This document shows, piece after piece, positions 31,960 through 43,379 of a DNA stretch of 64,000 nt. How positions within the stretch are numbered: the first letter of the stretch is position 1; the number at the start of each line of letters is the position of its first letter. The stretch spans positions 62,001 through 126,000 of the forward strand of contig JAUIRK010000035.1 of the NCBI GenBank assembly GCA_030549495.1, written 5' to 3'. Under the pieces are notes generated by a model, which was not told the origin of the DNA, did no database searches, and was given only the letters and a program-made list of their open reading frames with translations. Made by a program: the position numbers and the translations under genes. The stretch is from Nectonema munidae (taxonomy: Eukaryota > Nematomorpha > Nectonematoida > Nectonematidae).

Positions 31960-33130
31960 AATATTCGAATTGGTATAGGTGAAAGCTCTGTGCACCAGAA
32001 TTTACTCAATACATTCAAAGTTTTGGATGCTCTTTACAAGTTTCTGATAGATTATCAAAATCAGTAGGATTGAAATACTGAGCAGATAACAGATGTCAGC
32101 CCATGAACCACTTATGAAATCACATGCTGTTTCAGATATTTGTCGAAACTCTGGTAGCAAAATAAAAGCAATAAAGTATAAATTAATTAAATTTCAAAAT
32201 TGAAAAACAACTCGAATGTATAGGAAATTTTTTTTTATAATTTTTTCAATTTTGAAATTTAATTATCCTGATAAAACCAAGTTCAATTTTCAAAGTATAA
32301 ATTGCCATTGAGTTCCATCTTGCATTAATTAAAGCAGGAAGTGTTGGGAAATTCACTTTTGGAAAGCTTCCTGAACTTTTGAAAGATTATTGTAGCATGA
32401 TATTAAGTGATAAAAAAAGCCATGTCATCTCGCCACCGATCTTGTTTTTCATTCTTCATTGCTTTTCTGTATTTTTAAAAGAAGTCTTGAATTGCTCATA
32501 TTCTTCTGTTATAGTTAAAATAAATGAGTAACTAAAATTTGGAGAACTTGTTGATCCACCAAAATGATCATTTATAACATATTTCAGTAATGTATCAAAA
32601 ATATGACGTTGACGTCCAACAAATACAGGTATTTTTCTCCAATATCTTCAAAGTGTTTCTGCAACCTTGTCACTGCACTAAGACATCTTCCAGTATTTGA
32701 TGCAGTTTTGTCTGATAGAATCATTTTTATTTACGGCCAGAGTTCATATTCATCAAGCACAGTTTTTATTCGATTAAATATTCTCACCTTTTGGGTTGAC
32801 CAAACAAATATTGTCAACCTTTTGATTTCTATAACAGCAAGTCTCACCTCACTATTTTCATTTTTTAAAACGACTACTTGATACTCTTTCTTGTGTATAG
32901 CCTTTCCATAAGTGTAAGACCAATTTTTGCATTTTAAATTTTCTTTGAAGTTATTTTTCACCTTTTCTCCTTCTTTATCACAGCTTTATATACATCGCTT
33001 TGTGTTGGAGTAGGTACAGAAATCCCGCTTTCCGATAGTTTCACAAACCTTGTGAGCTTTTCTTGTACTTAATTTTGCTGCTGTCACTAAACGTACTGCA
33101 GAATGTTTTTTAGAGGTTCAAGGTTCCCTA
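31960..33130 (-). pseudogene. Unclassified transposase-like pseudogene, second long copy (DTxxxNTG family)
   Basis: The minus strand carries, in order, AVRLVTAAKLSTRKAHKVCE (about 33095-33036), an IHKKEYQVVVLKNENSEVRL segment (about 32900), ILSDKTASNTGRC (about 32730-32690), VGRQRHIFDTLLKYVINDHF (about 32620-32560), LPALINARWNSMAIYTLK (about 32360-32310) and WRACN-like residues near 31960. Most adjacent blocks are in different frames. Block order equals that of the copy at 15842-17313, but the sequences differ enough to be separate family members. It keeps part of the middle region that the other copy has lost. Confidence 0.6.
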
Positions 33131-33785
33131 AAATCTTCACTACTATTAGACTCTTCTTCACTTCTGTGAGAATCTTCTGTTTCCTAAATCTCATCACTAC
33201 TGATATTTTCAAAAGTCATTTGTGACTGCTGCTTTCATTGTAAGTAATTTCAGTTTTCATGGATGAATTCCTTGTGTATCTTCTTTTGTGCGACTACCTT
33301 ACCTTTTGTTGAAATCTGTAGGTCACAAAAATCCGTCTTCTCGGCACAACCATTCTTCTTTCTCATCTGTTATATTAAACATCTTAGTAAAATCATAGGT
33401 CTTCGATTATGTTTTTCAAACTTTTTTTTATCACATTTTCAACTGTTGATTTGTCTTTTTGAATTGGTAAGTTTAGTTTTCTCCATAAGAGTTTTACTTC
33501 GCCCGCTATATTTACTAATCTTTCTTTTTGCTTTTTACAAAACAAGTTAAGGTTTTATATCTTTCTAAGATATGTTGTTCCATTGGAATTTTTGCATTTG
33601 ATCAAGACTGTCAATATAATGTCTTTTCTTGACGTTTTGCATTTTTGAAGCTGCAGCATGTTTGATGACCAAATTTTCATGTTACTTTCTGAAGAAGATG
33701 CGTTTTTTTACATTGCAACTTTCTAGTTTAATTCACAAAATTACATATTTTATTTAGTAAAATTTTCTGAAAGAGAAAAAAATAA
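33131..33785. other. Probable upstream part of the same decayed element, not resolved
   Basis: Ser/Glu-rich minus-strand coding-like residues continue upstream of the pseudogene (around 33130-33200), but no further family motif can be placed. No terminal repeat was found. Confidence 0.25.
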
Positions 33786-33789
33786 AAAT

Positions 33790-34069
33790 AACATTACGAT
33801 ATTCAGGATTGTACTTGAAAATGGGTTTACATGTGTAAAAAACCTTTTATAAGTATTTAAATAAAATTTTAATTTTGACATGGTATGTCATATTCAAATC
33901 ATTTTTGACAAGTCGGATTCATTTTGATAAAAAATAAACATCACCACTAAATTCAGCAAACTTAATTATAAAAAAATCTTTAAAATCTGAGGAAAACAAG
34001 GGGTGGAAAAAAAGCTCCGCGATCTTCAAAGTCACTTGAGCGGACAAATTTTGCCCACTACTAATAGGG
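33790..34069 (-). mobile_element. TTAA-element end, inverted neighbour of the 34074-38350 element
   Basis: Read on the minus strand from 34069 it begins CCCTATTAGTAGTGGGCAAA and continues into one diverged satellite-1 unit (CTGAATTTAGTGGTGATGTT at about 33958). The other end was not found, so the element is incomplete or strongly diverged. It shares the central TTAA (34070-34073) with the next element. Confidence 0.55.
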
Positions 34070-34110
34070 TTAACCCTATTAGTGTTGGGCAAAATTTGTC
34101 CGCTCAAGTG
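34033..34110. repeat. Near-perfect palindrome, 37-bp arms around TTAA
   Basis: Arms 34033-34069 and 34074-34110 are inverse complements with two mismatches, centred on TTAA (34070-34073). Each arm starts, next to TTAA, with CCCTATTAGT. This is what two TTAA-type element ends sharing one target site in head-to-head orientation would look like. Confidence 0.85.
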
Positions 34111-34139
34111 CTGGGGGGGGGCGTAAAGTGCCCCCCCCT

Positions 34140-35670
34140 ATTTTTCTCAGATATTAATAAGTTTTTATAAATATTTTTAATGTTACATATATATTTCAAC
34201 TATGCTGAATTCAGTGGTGATGTCCATTTTTTTTATCAAAATCAATCAAACCTGTCAAAAAATTAATTTATATTTGACAGCTCATCTCAAAAAAGAACTT
34301 TTTATTTAAATAATTATATAAAGTTTTTTACACATGTATACCCCTTTTCAAATATGCTGAATTCAGTGGTGATATTCATTTTTTATGAAAATCAATCAAA
34401 CCTGTCAAAAAATTGATCTAAATGTGACAGCTCATTTCAAAAAGGAACTTTTTATCTAAATAATTATATAAAGTTTTTTACACATGTATACCCATTTTCA
34501 AATATGCTGAATTCAGTGATATTATTCATTTTTTTATAAAAATCAATCAAACCTGTCAAAAAATTGATCTAAATGTGACAGCTCATCTCAAAGAGGAACT
34601 TTTTATCGAAATAAGTATATAAAGTTTTTTACACATATATACCCATTTTCAAATATACTGAATTCAGTGGTGATATTTATTTTTTATGAAAATCAATCAA
34701 ACCTGTCTAAAAATTGATCTAAATGTGACAGCTCATCTCAAAAAGAAACTTTTAATCTAAATAATTATATAAAGTTTTTTACACATTTATACCCATTTTC
34801 AAATATGCTGAATTCAGTGGTGATATTCATTTTTATGAAAATCAATCAAACTGTCAAAAAATTGATCTAAATGTGACAGCTCATCTCAAAAAGAAGCTTT
34901 TAATCTAAATAATTATATATGTTTTTTACACATACATTTTCAAGCATGCTGAATTCAGTGGTGATATTCATTTTTTTTTTATAAAAATCATTCAAACCTG
35001 TCAAAAAAGTGATTTACATATGACAGCTCATCTCAAAAAAGAAACCTTTTATCTAAGTAATAATATAAAAATTGATCTAAATGTGACAGCTCATCTCAAA
35101 AAGAAGCTCTTAATCTAAATAATTATATAATGTTTTTTACGCATCCATTTTCAAGCATGCTAAATTCAGTATTCAAAACTGTTAAAAAAGTGATTTACAT
35201 ATGACAGCTCATCTCAAAAAAGAAACTTTTTATCTAAGTAATAATATAAAGTTTTTACACATATATACCCATTTTTAAGCATGCGTAATTCAGTGGTGAT
35301 ATTTATTTTTTTATGAAAATCAATCAAAACTCAAAAAATTGATTTATTCCAAAAAGAAAGGATCAGTCACGGTTTTTTGAATTAGAGAATTACGTTTAAT
35401 AGAAAGTATAGGGAGATGATGAAGTTTACCGTGTATGGTATTTTACACACATATACCCATTTTCAAGTAGGCTGTGTTTACTGGTTATATTCCTTTTTTT
35501 TTATTATAAAAAATTAGTCAAACTTGACAAAATAATTTAAATATGACAGCCCATGTCAAAATTAAAATTTTTCTTCTTATAAAAAGTTTTTATACATTTT
35601 AAGTATGTAGAATTTAATGGTGATGTCATTTTTTATGAAATCAATAAAACCTGTCAAAAAATCGATAATT
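34140..35670. repeat. Satellite 1: about ten units of roughly 150 bp
   Basis: Units are marked by CTGAATTCAGTGGTGAT followed by ATCAATCAAACCTGTCAAAA, GTGACAGCTCATCTCAAAAA and CACATGTATACCCATTTTCA. Unit starts are at 34205, 34357, 34507, 34658, 34808 and 34949 (spacing 141-152 bp), then more diverged or partial units near 35159, 35283, 35470 and 35608. Divergence rises toward the right edge. Confidence 0.85.
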
Positions 35671-35674
35671 CACT

Positions 35675-36699
35675 CAAAATATTTCATTTTACAGTAACAT
35701 ATGTAACTCGATAGGACCTCCATCTTTTTGGCTACAAATTCGTTATCCACTTGTAGTCTCTACGTCATATTATAATTTACAGTATATAATTTTGTTATTC
35801 ATTCCATGATGATCCTTTCTTGGTAGCTCTTTTTTCATTAGAAATTTATATTCTTCAAAGTGTGTTCGAAAATTTTTTTATAATCATAAAATTACTTTTT
35901 TCCTCTCTCAAAGCATTCTCATTAAAGAATCTTCTTGATGATCTTAGATTTTTTTATCAGTATCGTGTATTTTATTATCAGGCCTGAATATTTGTCAACC
36001 AATCTCATTTCAAAGGTTTTTTCTGATGAATCATTAGTGATGTTCATTGTTCAATTAAAAAAAGTTGTCCACGTTCTTCATCTAAAAAATTATTTCTTTC
36101 ACGCAAAAGGAAAAAGATGGACAAATTCAATTTAAATTAAAAATATCTTGATAGTGATTAATTCTCACATATTGGCATCTGTGCCATTTTTGATAAATCT
36201 GACCTATTCTAAATTTTCAGATTTCCTACACATCTTAGCTAAATTTTAATTGTAATCCTATATGATAAGCTATAGATTTAAATATTTTTCATATGTAAAA
36301 TAGGAACTTCTTTTACAAATGAAAAAATCTTTTTGGAGCATCTATTATATAATTAAACCACTTCCTAGTTCATTAGAACATGGTAGATGTTCCATTTAGT
36401 CAAGATACATATTTTTTTTAATTATTTGTTTTGATCACATGTTCTCTTTTCAATTAGTTTTCAACTTCGTTCCTTCTCTCATACAAATTTTCAAAAGATT
36501 TTATAATACGTTTTGTTACTCAAGATGATTGTAGAAAGTATTATAAGCCAAAATACACAAAAAAAAAGTATATTTTCACTATATATATAATATGCAGCCA
36601 TTTTTTGAAATTTTTTACAGAACTGATTTTCAGGCATACATTACTAATTAAATTGCCACTTCGAGATATTTTTTAACCGTATTATCCAAAATCCAGTAC
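35675..36699. other. Non-satellite spacer inside the 4.28-kb element
   Basis: AT-rich DNA between the two arrays with no coding frame longer than about 66 codons and no recognised motif. Confidence 0.4.
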
Positions 36700-37960
36700 A
36701 GAAATAAAATAAACATAGTCGATTTGGTATAAAACAGATATTTTATTTTTTTGAAAAAATTTTTTAAGACAGTATCTAGAAGTAAATCGCAAATCTGATT
36801 GAAGCTTTCAGATATTTTAAAACCATAAATGCCAAAACTGAGTCCAAAAATGAAACCAGCATCTTCTATTTGGCATAAACAGATATTTTATTTAAATTTC
36901 AAAAATATTTCTGTAGACATTAGACGTAAATCGAAGATTTGATTGATACTTTCAGACATTTAAGACCTCTAAATGCAAAAAATAATTTCAGAAATAAAAA
37001 TTATCATGGTCGAATTGGTATAAAAACATATATTTCATGTAAAATTAGAGAGAATATTTTGGGATATAGTTTTACGACATAAAGCGCAAATTTGATTGAC
37101 ACTAGCAGTAAAACCTCTAAATGCGAAAACTGTGTTCAGAAATGAAATCACCATGATCTATTTGCTATAAAAACATATATTTCATGTAAAATTTGAATCA
37201 ATATTTTTGAAAACAAATTTTAGAACTAAACGCAAATTTGATTGATACTTATAGGTATTTTCAAATTCAAACTGCAAAAATTGAGTTCATAAATGAAACT
37301 AGCATGGTTGATTTGGTATAAAAATATATATTTAATTGTAAAATTTGAATGAATGTTTTTGGAGAGAATTTTTAGAAGTAAACCGCAAATTTTTTTCACA
37401 TTCTAAATGTAAAAAATGAGTTCAGAAATGAAAACAGCATGCTTGATTTGGTATAAAAACATTTATTTCATGTAAAATTGAGAGAATATTTTTGGAGATA
37501 GCTTTTAGAAGTAAACCGCAAATTTGATTGACATTGACAAATATTTTAAAACCTCTAAATGTGAAAAATGAGTTTAGAAATGATAACATCATGGTTGATT
37601 TGGTATAAAAACATATATTTCATTGTAAAATTTGAATGAATGTATTTGGAGACAATTTTTAGAAGTAAACCGCAAATTTAATTAACACTTATAGGTATTT
37701 TCACATCCTAAACGTAAAAAATGAGTCCAGAAATGAAACCAGCATGGCTGATTTAGTATAACAGATATATTTCATTGTAAAATTTGAATGAATGTTTTTG
37801 GATATAATTTTTAGAAGTAAACCGCAAATTTGTTTAACACTTATAGGTATTTTCAAATCCTAAATGTAAAAACTGAGTCCTGAAATGAAACCAGCATGAC
37901 CGATTTAGTATAAAAACATATATTTTATGTAAAATTTGAAGGTATATTTTATTAGATAGA
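36700..37960. repeat. Satellite 2: nine units of roughly 150 bp
   Basis: Units are marked by GATTTGGTATAAAAACATAT, then TTAGAAGTAAACCGCAAATT, GATTGACACT and GAGTCCAGAAATGAAACCAG. Markers lie near 36721, 36866, 37012, 37156, 37310, 37445, 37596, 37750 and 37902. The unit length is similar to satellite 1 but the sequence is unrelated. Confidence 0.85.
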
Positions 37961-38354
37961 TTTTTAATCAATCAAAATTTTGATTGACATTTTCTAAAAA
38001 GTAGCCATGATTATTGAAAAAATTAAATATATAAAGTGTTATGCGTTCCAAACTGTATATAATTATAAATTTTCAGGGTATTATATAATATAGATCCTAA
38101 GTTATAAGGTTAAGTACAGATAATGTCAAAATTTTGCTGAAAAATTTTAATTTTTGATTTTGATTGACAGTTTTGGACATGCAAGGGTCATTCAACTACC
38201 ATCAAAATGGTTTCAAAAGATGCAGTTAGCGATTTTAGGAAAAGTCACAAAATTTGAAGGGATATTATTCAGCCAATTTTCTACAATTAATTTTTTAGCG
38301 AAGGGGGGGGGGGGGGGTTTTACGCCCCCCCCCCCCCAGCACTAATAGGGCTAA

Positions 38355-38910
38355 GGGCTTTTCCTAAAGGAAAGAAAGTTTTGGATGAATAAAATTTAAA
38401 GTAAATTGTTCAAAATTTATTTTTCATAATCGATAAAACTTTAGTTTTTAAATACAAATAATTTAAAGAAACATGGTATAATAAATAAATAAAATTTGAG
38501 ATATAAAATAGTGATGATGGTAAAATATAACAAAAGAACGATTTTATCAGGATATTTTTTATTAGTATTATAATTATTATTATGCCTTGATGATACGAGA
38601 GGATGCAAAATACTTGTGCTAGGTATCATGGATAGAAAAGGTGAATATCACATTTGAAAGCTTCTTGGATTGAACTTTTCTTGGATGTAAAGGAAGTCTG
38701 AAGGATTAACATCACTCCTATCTTCAGTCATGAGGTAGATGGCTGGATTTTGAAGATTTGTGTTTCAGAAAGTGCGGCATCGCAAGTACCGAAGCGGCTC
38801 TACCACATCTCCTCATTCTGTCTGTTGTGTACGACGGATGCAACATAATTCAACTCAACTCTGGATGAATGTACAAGGTAGAAGTTAAGACAATCGCATT
38901 AAGTATAGCA
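38355..38910. other. Likely 3' untranslated region and flank of the BMP-like gene
   Basis: Lies directly downstream of the minus-strand stop codon. No coding content. A minus-strand AATAAA occurs at about 38430-38435. Confidence 0.35.
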
Positions 38911-39758
38911 TTATCTACATCCACAGGCATCTACAACCATGTCCTCAAAAGTTCTCATTCTCGACACCTCGGTGTCCATGTAGAGGAGAACGATGGGGCT
39001 GAGAGAAGTGGCGACGCAGCACGCAGAAGGCACAAAGTGCGGATACATAGAGTGCATTACGGTCTGTAGGATGGAGTGGTTCGTGCTGTTGTCGTTCAGG
39101 GTATACGGAAATTGGCAGGGGCCGGAGCAGTAGTTGGCGTAGTAGCCCGGGGGAGCTATGATCCAATCATAAGAAAGATCTGCAAAGCGAATATACAGAT
39201 CCTTCTTTTGACAATGGATCCCCCTTCGCCGGCTGCGCTTAAGAGACTTGCGATTTCTTCGAATGCGTTGCGAGATTGGGATTTTGGAATAGGATGCATC
39301 TCTGCTATACACCATGACATTCGGCTGAAAATTCATCCATTCCTCTTCAGGAGATAGAGAGCGCTTCATTCTTGCGTGATTTTTATCATGACATGCGGCA
39401 TTTTGAGACTTCACTTTAATGAATAAACCTTTGTTATGCAAGTTTTTATTATCACTCCACTTTTGGAAAATTTTAGCAATGTTGAATGATAGCCATTTCG
39501 ATTCTTTGAGTGATACTGTAAGCTGATCAAGTTTTGTTAGATTATCACTTTGAAACTTTTCAAGAGAGGAATGAGGATAAGGTTCGTAGATTTCAACGAT
39601 ATGATTCGCTGTTCTGCACTCATGAGAAGTAAATTCATTGGTTAAGAAAATTCTAAGCTCTGCAGCTACCAAAATTTCTTCTGGAGATTTATGTGAGGAG
39701 TTGACTATAAAATGAAAGAACGTTTCATTTTGCAAAGGCACGTGTTTGACTTTTACTC
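38911..39758 (-). CDS. BMP-family TGF-beta ligand, exon 2 (prodomain end and mature ligand)
   Basis: This encodes residues 162-443 of a secreted signalling ligand that would dimerise and bind type I/II Ser/Thr-kinase receptors. After the minus-strand acceptor ATTTAG the prodomain continues (FFHFIVNSS, AAELRIFL, IVEIYEP, WLSFNIAKIFQKWS, KGLFIKV), a BMP2/4/Dpp-like order. Basic convertase sites follow: RMKR at 291-294, RIRR at 326-329 and KRSRRR at 335-340. The mature domain has all seven knot cysteines (344, 372, 376, 408, 409, 440, 442), with DWIIAPPGYYANYCSGPC, NSTNHSILQT (an N-glycosylation site), SACCVA and the terminal DACGCR. The usual first Trp before DWI is Tyr. BMP2/4/Dpp is the nearest look, but paralogy is not settled. 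Confidence 0.9.
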
Positions 39759-40192
39759 CTAAATTAATGGATTACATTTTAAAAACAATGATTTACACAT
39801 GAGTAGAATCAAATGGTTGTAGTCAAAAAGGCATGCCCATGACGAACCATTTAAGTCATAGAGTTGCCATTAACTATTAAAGCAATATATTTTGGGCATT
39901 AATAAAACAAAATTACATTCGATCATCTTAAATTTTTTTAGATGAAGATCGGTATTTTAGCATCTTGAAATTAATTCTAGAAAAATAAGGATGCTTAAAA
40001 AGAAAGAGTTGTTAAAATGTATGGACTCATAATTTTTAGTATTTGCTGTAAATTAACTTTTTCTGTAATATCCACGCCAATTCAAAACGTCTACTCACTA
40101 ACACAAGATTAAATCAAAGTCAAAATCAAAAAATTAATGAAATGAGGAGTAGCAAATTTGACCAGATGAATAAGTAGAAGGAAATGACTTAC
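39759..40192 (-). other. Intron of the BMP-like gene
   Basis: 434 bp, GTAAGT donor and a T-rich ATTTAG acceptor, phase 1. AT-rich, no repeat recognised. Confidence 0.8.
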
Positions 40193-40676
40193 GATTGATT
40201 GGTATGTTGGTGACGACATTCGCTGAAAGGTGAACATTTTTTAAGTGATCAGCTACTGGAATGGATAGAATATCTTGATTAATGTCAACTTCGTTCCTTT
40301 CATAAGCTGATTCTTCCTCACTTTCTGCTTCTTCCTCATCGACAATCAGTTCTTCTTTCAACTTGATGAATTTCTTGATCTCTGCGTGCTTTGCCATAAA
40401 CAAACTTTTCATGAAAGTAGACACGAATGCGTTATTTTTCCGTAGTTTCGTGGAATGCTGAGATTGTTGTTGTGTGGGTGCGAGTTTGAAACGCTTTTCA
40501 AACGCTTCCTTCAGCATTTGCTTGAGAGGAGAGTGAAGATCAGGGTCTTCTTTACTCACTAAATCTTCCCTTTTCATGAATGAGGATTCTTCAATGATCG
40601 CAATCGATTTTAGTAGAAGAAATGATGTAGTGATGACGATAACAAGAATAATATCGAAGCAACTACATATTTTCAT
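40193..40676 (-). CDS. BMP-family TGF-beta ligand, exon 1 (signal peptide and prodomain start)
   Basis: The minus-strand ATG at 40676 starts MKICSCFDIILVIVITTSFL, a classic signal peptide. The prodomain follows with a Gln-rich patch (TQQQSQHS), a KHAEIKKFIKLKEELI segment and an acidic DEEEAESEEES tract. The exon ends in phase 1 at a strong GTAAGT donor (40192-40187). Joined to exon 2 across the 434-bp intron it gives one 443-residue frame. A TTTAG acceptor-like site lies 5 bases before the ATG, so a non-coding 5' exon may exist upstream. Alternatively TATATA at 40717-40722 on the minus strand could be a promoter element. The ORF past the donor (to 40134) is intron read-through. Confidence 0.85.
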
Positions 40677-40689
40677 TTTTCCTAAATGT

Positions 40690-42980
40690 AAGTAATAACA
40701 AAGGTCAACTATTCCGTATATATGTGGCAGTAAAACTGTGAAGCAAGCGTTTTCATGAAGTCACTAAAGCATTCAGGGAATTTATTTAAATCACCGTCAC
40801 ACTTAATTAAATTCACCAAAATCACTAGAGATTTCATGAAATAACTAGTCGCTTTTTATGTAATTACATGCAATTTAGGAAATACACAGGAATATTAGTT
40901 CAAAGGTTAAGAACATCTATTAAATGGTGAACTGCCACAATTGCCTTGGCAGTTGACAGCGAACTGACAATGTTCAATGAGTGTAATTTTTTTTATTTTT
41001 GAAACAATTTAAACAAATTTCGTTGCGATAAAATTAAATTAAAATTTTTTATATCGCTCCATCCTTTATAATCACGATTGTACATAAATTAATTATAATC
41101 AAAAAAGCTTCTAATTAAGAAGATATTATTTCGCCACGCCCATGACTAAGAGAAAAGAATTTTTGACATAAACACTTGCTACTATTGGTATAAGACAAAA
41201 CACTTCTCAATTTGGTTTAATAAAAATAACTTACAATGAGTTAAATACCGACAGATAGATTCGTTTTATGATGATTATGCGTCCACAAGATTATAAATAA
41301 TTCAATTTATTCACACTTCATATAAAAATGCGTCTTAAAACACATTTGGAATCTACGTTGCTTTTAAAAGTATAATCACATTTTACAAATACTAGCTAAA
41401 TTATTTACAAATTTTATATTTATATATATATATACAAATTGAAACTTATAGAACAAAATAAAATTAAAACTATAAATGTAAAATAAAGGTTAGAGGAAAA
41501 TTAGATGATTTTCCAAAAGGTCGCTGATACCGTTTTTAATGGAATAATAATCGAATACAGGAATAAAACGATATAAAACCATAACTACTTATTATTTTAC
41601 TCTTTCTTAGTTGACATAAAAGGAATGGAATTATCTTACTAGGAACAATTAATTCCAAAATCCCTGTAAGAACTAAGAAGAGTTAGTTAAGATTTGCAAT
41701 GTCAAAAACTAGTAGATCTTACGTACAAAACATGTGAAGACAGTAAAACAGTTTCTCTTTTTCTTGTAAAACGCTTTCACGCGAACACAATTTAGAAAAG
41801 AAAAGGCCGAAACGAGAGGGAATAAAATGCAGGTCATGCCACTTTAGGAAGTGCGCATATCCCAATTTCGTATGCAAAATGTGGATACTCAATTAGTCTA
41901 GTTCAGGGTTTTCAAACTTTTTTTAGAATCGAGACCCTTTTGGGTTCCGAAATATTTTGGAGAAGTCTACATTTTGATACTTTTATATGGTCGAAATGAA
42001 ATCTATTTCATTTTTCATATTGTTTAGGAGTTTAATCTTCTATTGGCCAGGGAGCAATAAGAGTGTAGCCCCAACGATAAACTTTTAATATCATATCATA
42101 TAACAATCTACATTAATTGACAAAAATTTTTTAGAAGCTAGTTACCAACTTTGAGAATATGTTTTCAAGCATTTTATACTCTGAACTTTTAAAGGAATCC
42201 CAATCACTCTTTTGCGAAACCCTGTTTGGGTGTCTAGTCTAGTGTATTGGTAGGGTGACTCCAAGAAAACTCTCAGATAAGAAATACTTGGTTTGAGGAA
42301 AATAGAGAAGTCTATTTTGGAATTAATGAGACCAAAAAAGGACACAATGGTGTATTTTGGAAGAGTATATTTTATTTAAAAAAAAAGAGTGAAGGGTAGC
42401 TAGATACATCCTATTCAGAAATAAAGGAATAAATCATAACACAAGAAATTTGCAACAAACCTGGGCACTTTTTTACTAAAAAACGGGTTAGATGTTGAAT
42501 AGATACAAAACATGTAACTAACAAAATCTAATGAGAATAAGTCTCGTATATTTATTATGATGATTTCGAAGAAATTTAGTGGAATGTTCCTGTCTTTTAT
42601 TTATTATATATAAGAAAATAATAAAATAAGTATTTGTTTTACTATTACATAAAATTGGAAAATTTTGTCATTTTATTAAAAAGGCAAAGCTAGTATTCAA
42701 TAGGCGAAAAGAAGAAAGTGTATATTTAATAAAATCTACAAAAAGAATCAAAGTGATAAATAATTAGAACTTGATAATCAGTTTAAAGGCTATATGTCTC
42801 TCATGAAGGAGGCTACATCAATCACTTTTTAAGACAAAAGCATAAGATTCCATTTTTCCTGCTTAGAAGTAAAGCAGGCCGTAAACGATATAAAGTAAAT
42901 ACCTATCTATATATTAGTGAGTATTATAAATAGGTTAAAACAAAATTTTATATATCGCAAACACAAATAGAACTGTATAT
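40690..42980. other. Upstream DNA of the BMP-like gene, no gene seen
   Basis: Mostly AT-rich, with a short TA microsatellite at about 41419-41433. CAGGGTTTTCAAACTTTTT at about 41911-41930 resembles a hAT tip, but no partner was found. No coding exon could be supported. Confidence 0.4.
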
Positions 42981-42984
42981 ATTA

Positions 42985-43100
42985 TGGCGACAAAGTCTTG
43001 GGCTCGATCCAGCTTCAAGCCTTCTTTGCTCATAGTTCTACACAAAAAGTGCAATTGTGCCTTGTTGATTAAAACAATCCATTGCACATTTATCATTTAT
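42985..43100 (+). mobile_element. tRNA-like SINE, copy 3, diverged and 5'-truncated
   Basis: CAAAGTCTTGGGCTCGATCC (B box at 43000-43010) followed by CATCAAGCC-like, CTCATAGTTC and CAATTGTGCC words in the order of copies 1 and 2. The A-box end and the ACCTTT tail are decayed. A tail-like GGTACCTTTACCTTTACC also stands alone at 44828-44845. Confidence 0.6.
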
Positions 43101-43236
43101 TCTAAGTTTCTCTTTTTTCACTTTAAATTTGTCTTTTTTACGCTAAATCTAAAGTAAAAAAAGATAGCTTACAGAGAGAAAGGATGAATTTAAAATAAAT
43201 ATGCTAAATATTCTGAGTTTATCAATTTTAGATCAA

Positions 43237-43360
43237 CTCTTTCAGTTATTGTTTTTCCAAAATTAATTGCCTGCTTTTCTTTTTCAATTAATTTTGATAT
43301 AACTTAAATCAGACTATTTTCATTTTGTTTGTCACTGCTGACTTAATTTTTCTGAAGGGT
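43237..43360. mobile_element. Degenerate TTAA MITE, relative of 48212-48334
   Basis: Colinear with the 48.2-kb element along its length (CTCTTTCAGTTATTG, CTGCTTTTCTTTTTCAA, GTTTGTCACTGCTGAC) and ending CTGAAGGGT before TTAA at 43361-43364. The left TTAA is mutated. Confidence 0.6.
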
Positions 43361-43379
43361 TTAAGCCACTTTATTCTGC

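Larger units (their letters stand above)
34074..38350. mobile_element. 4.28-kb TTAA-flanked element composed largely of two satellite arrays
   Basis: The left end is CCCTATTAGTGTTGGGC next to TTAA (34070-34073). The right end, reverse-complemented, is CCCTATTAGTGCTGGGGGGG next to CTAA (38351-38354, a one-base change from TTAA). A G run, GCGTAAA and a C run follow at both ends (left about 34112-34138, right about 38302-38338), so the ends are inverted repeats. The left end has 26 extra bases between AGTG and the G run. The interior has no coding frame: satellite 1 at 34140-35670 and satellite 2 at 36700-37960. A truncated relative sits at 27640-27990. It is presumably mobilised in trans by a piggyBac-type enzyme. 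Confidence 0.7.

Noticed and set aside
34140-37960. CRISPR-like array of regular repeats
   Set aside because: Units are contiguous roughly 150-bp satellites without spacers, in a eukaryotic context.
38869-39357. Frames overlapping the BMP mature domain
   Set aside because: The seven-cysteine ligand frame explains the sequence.
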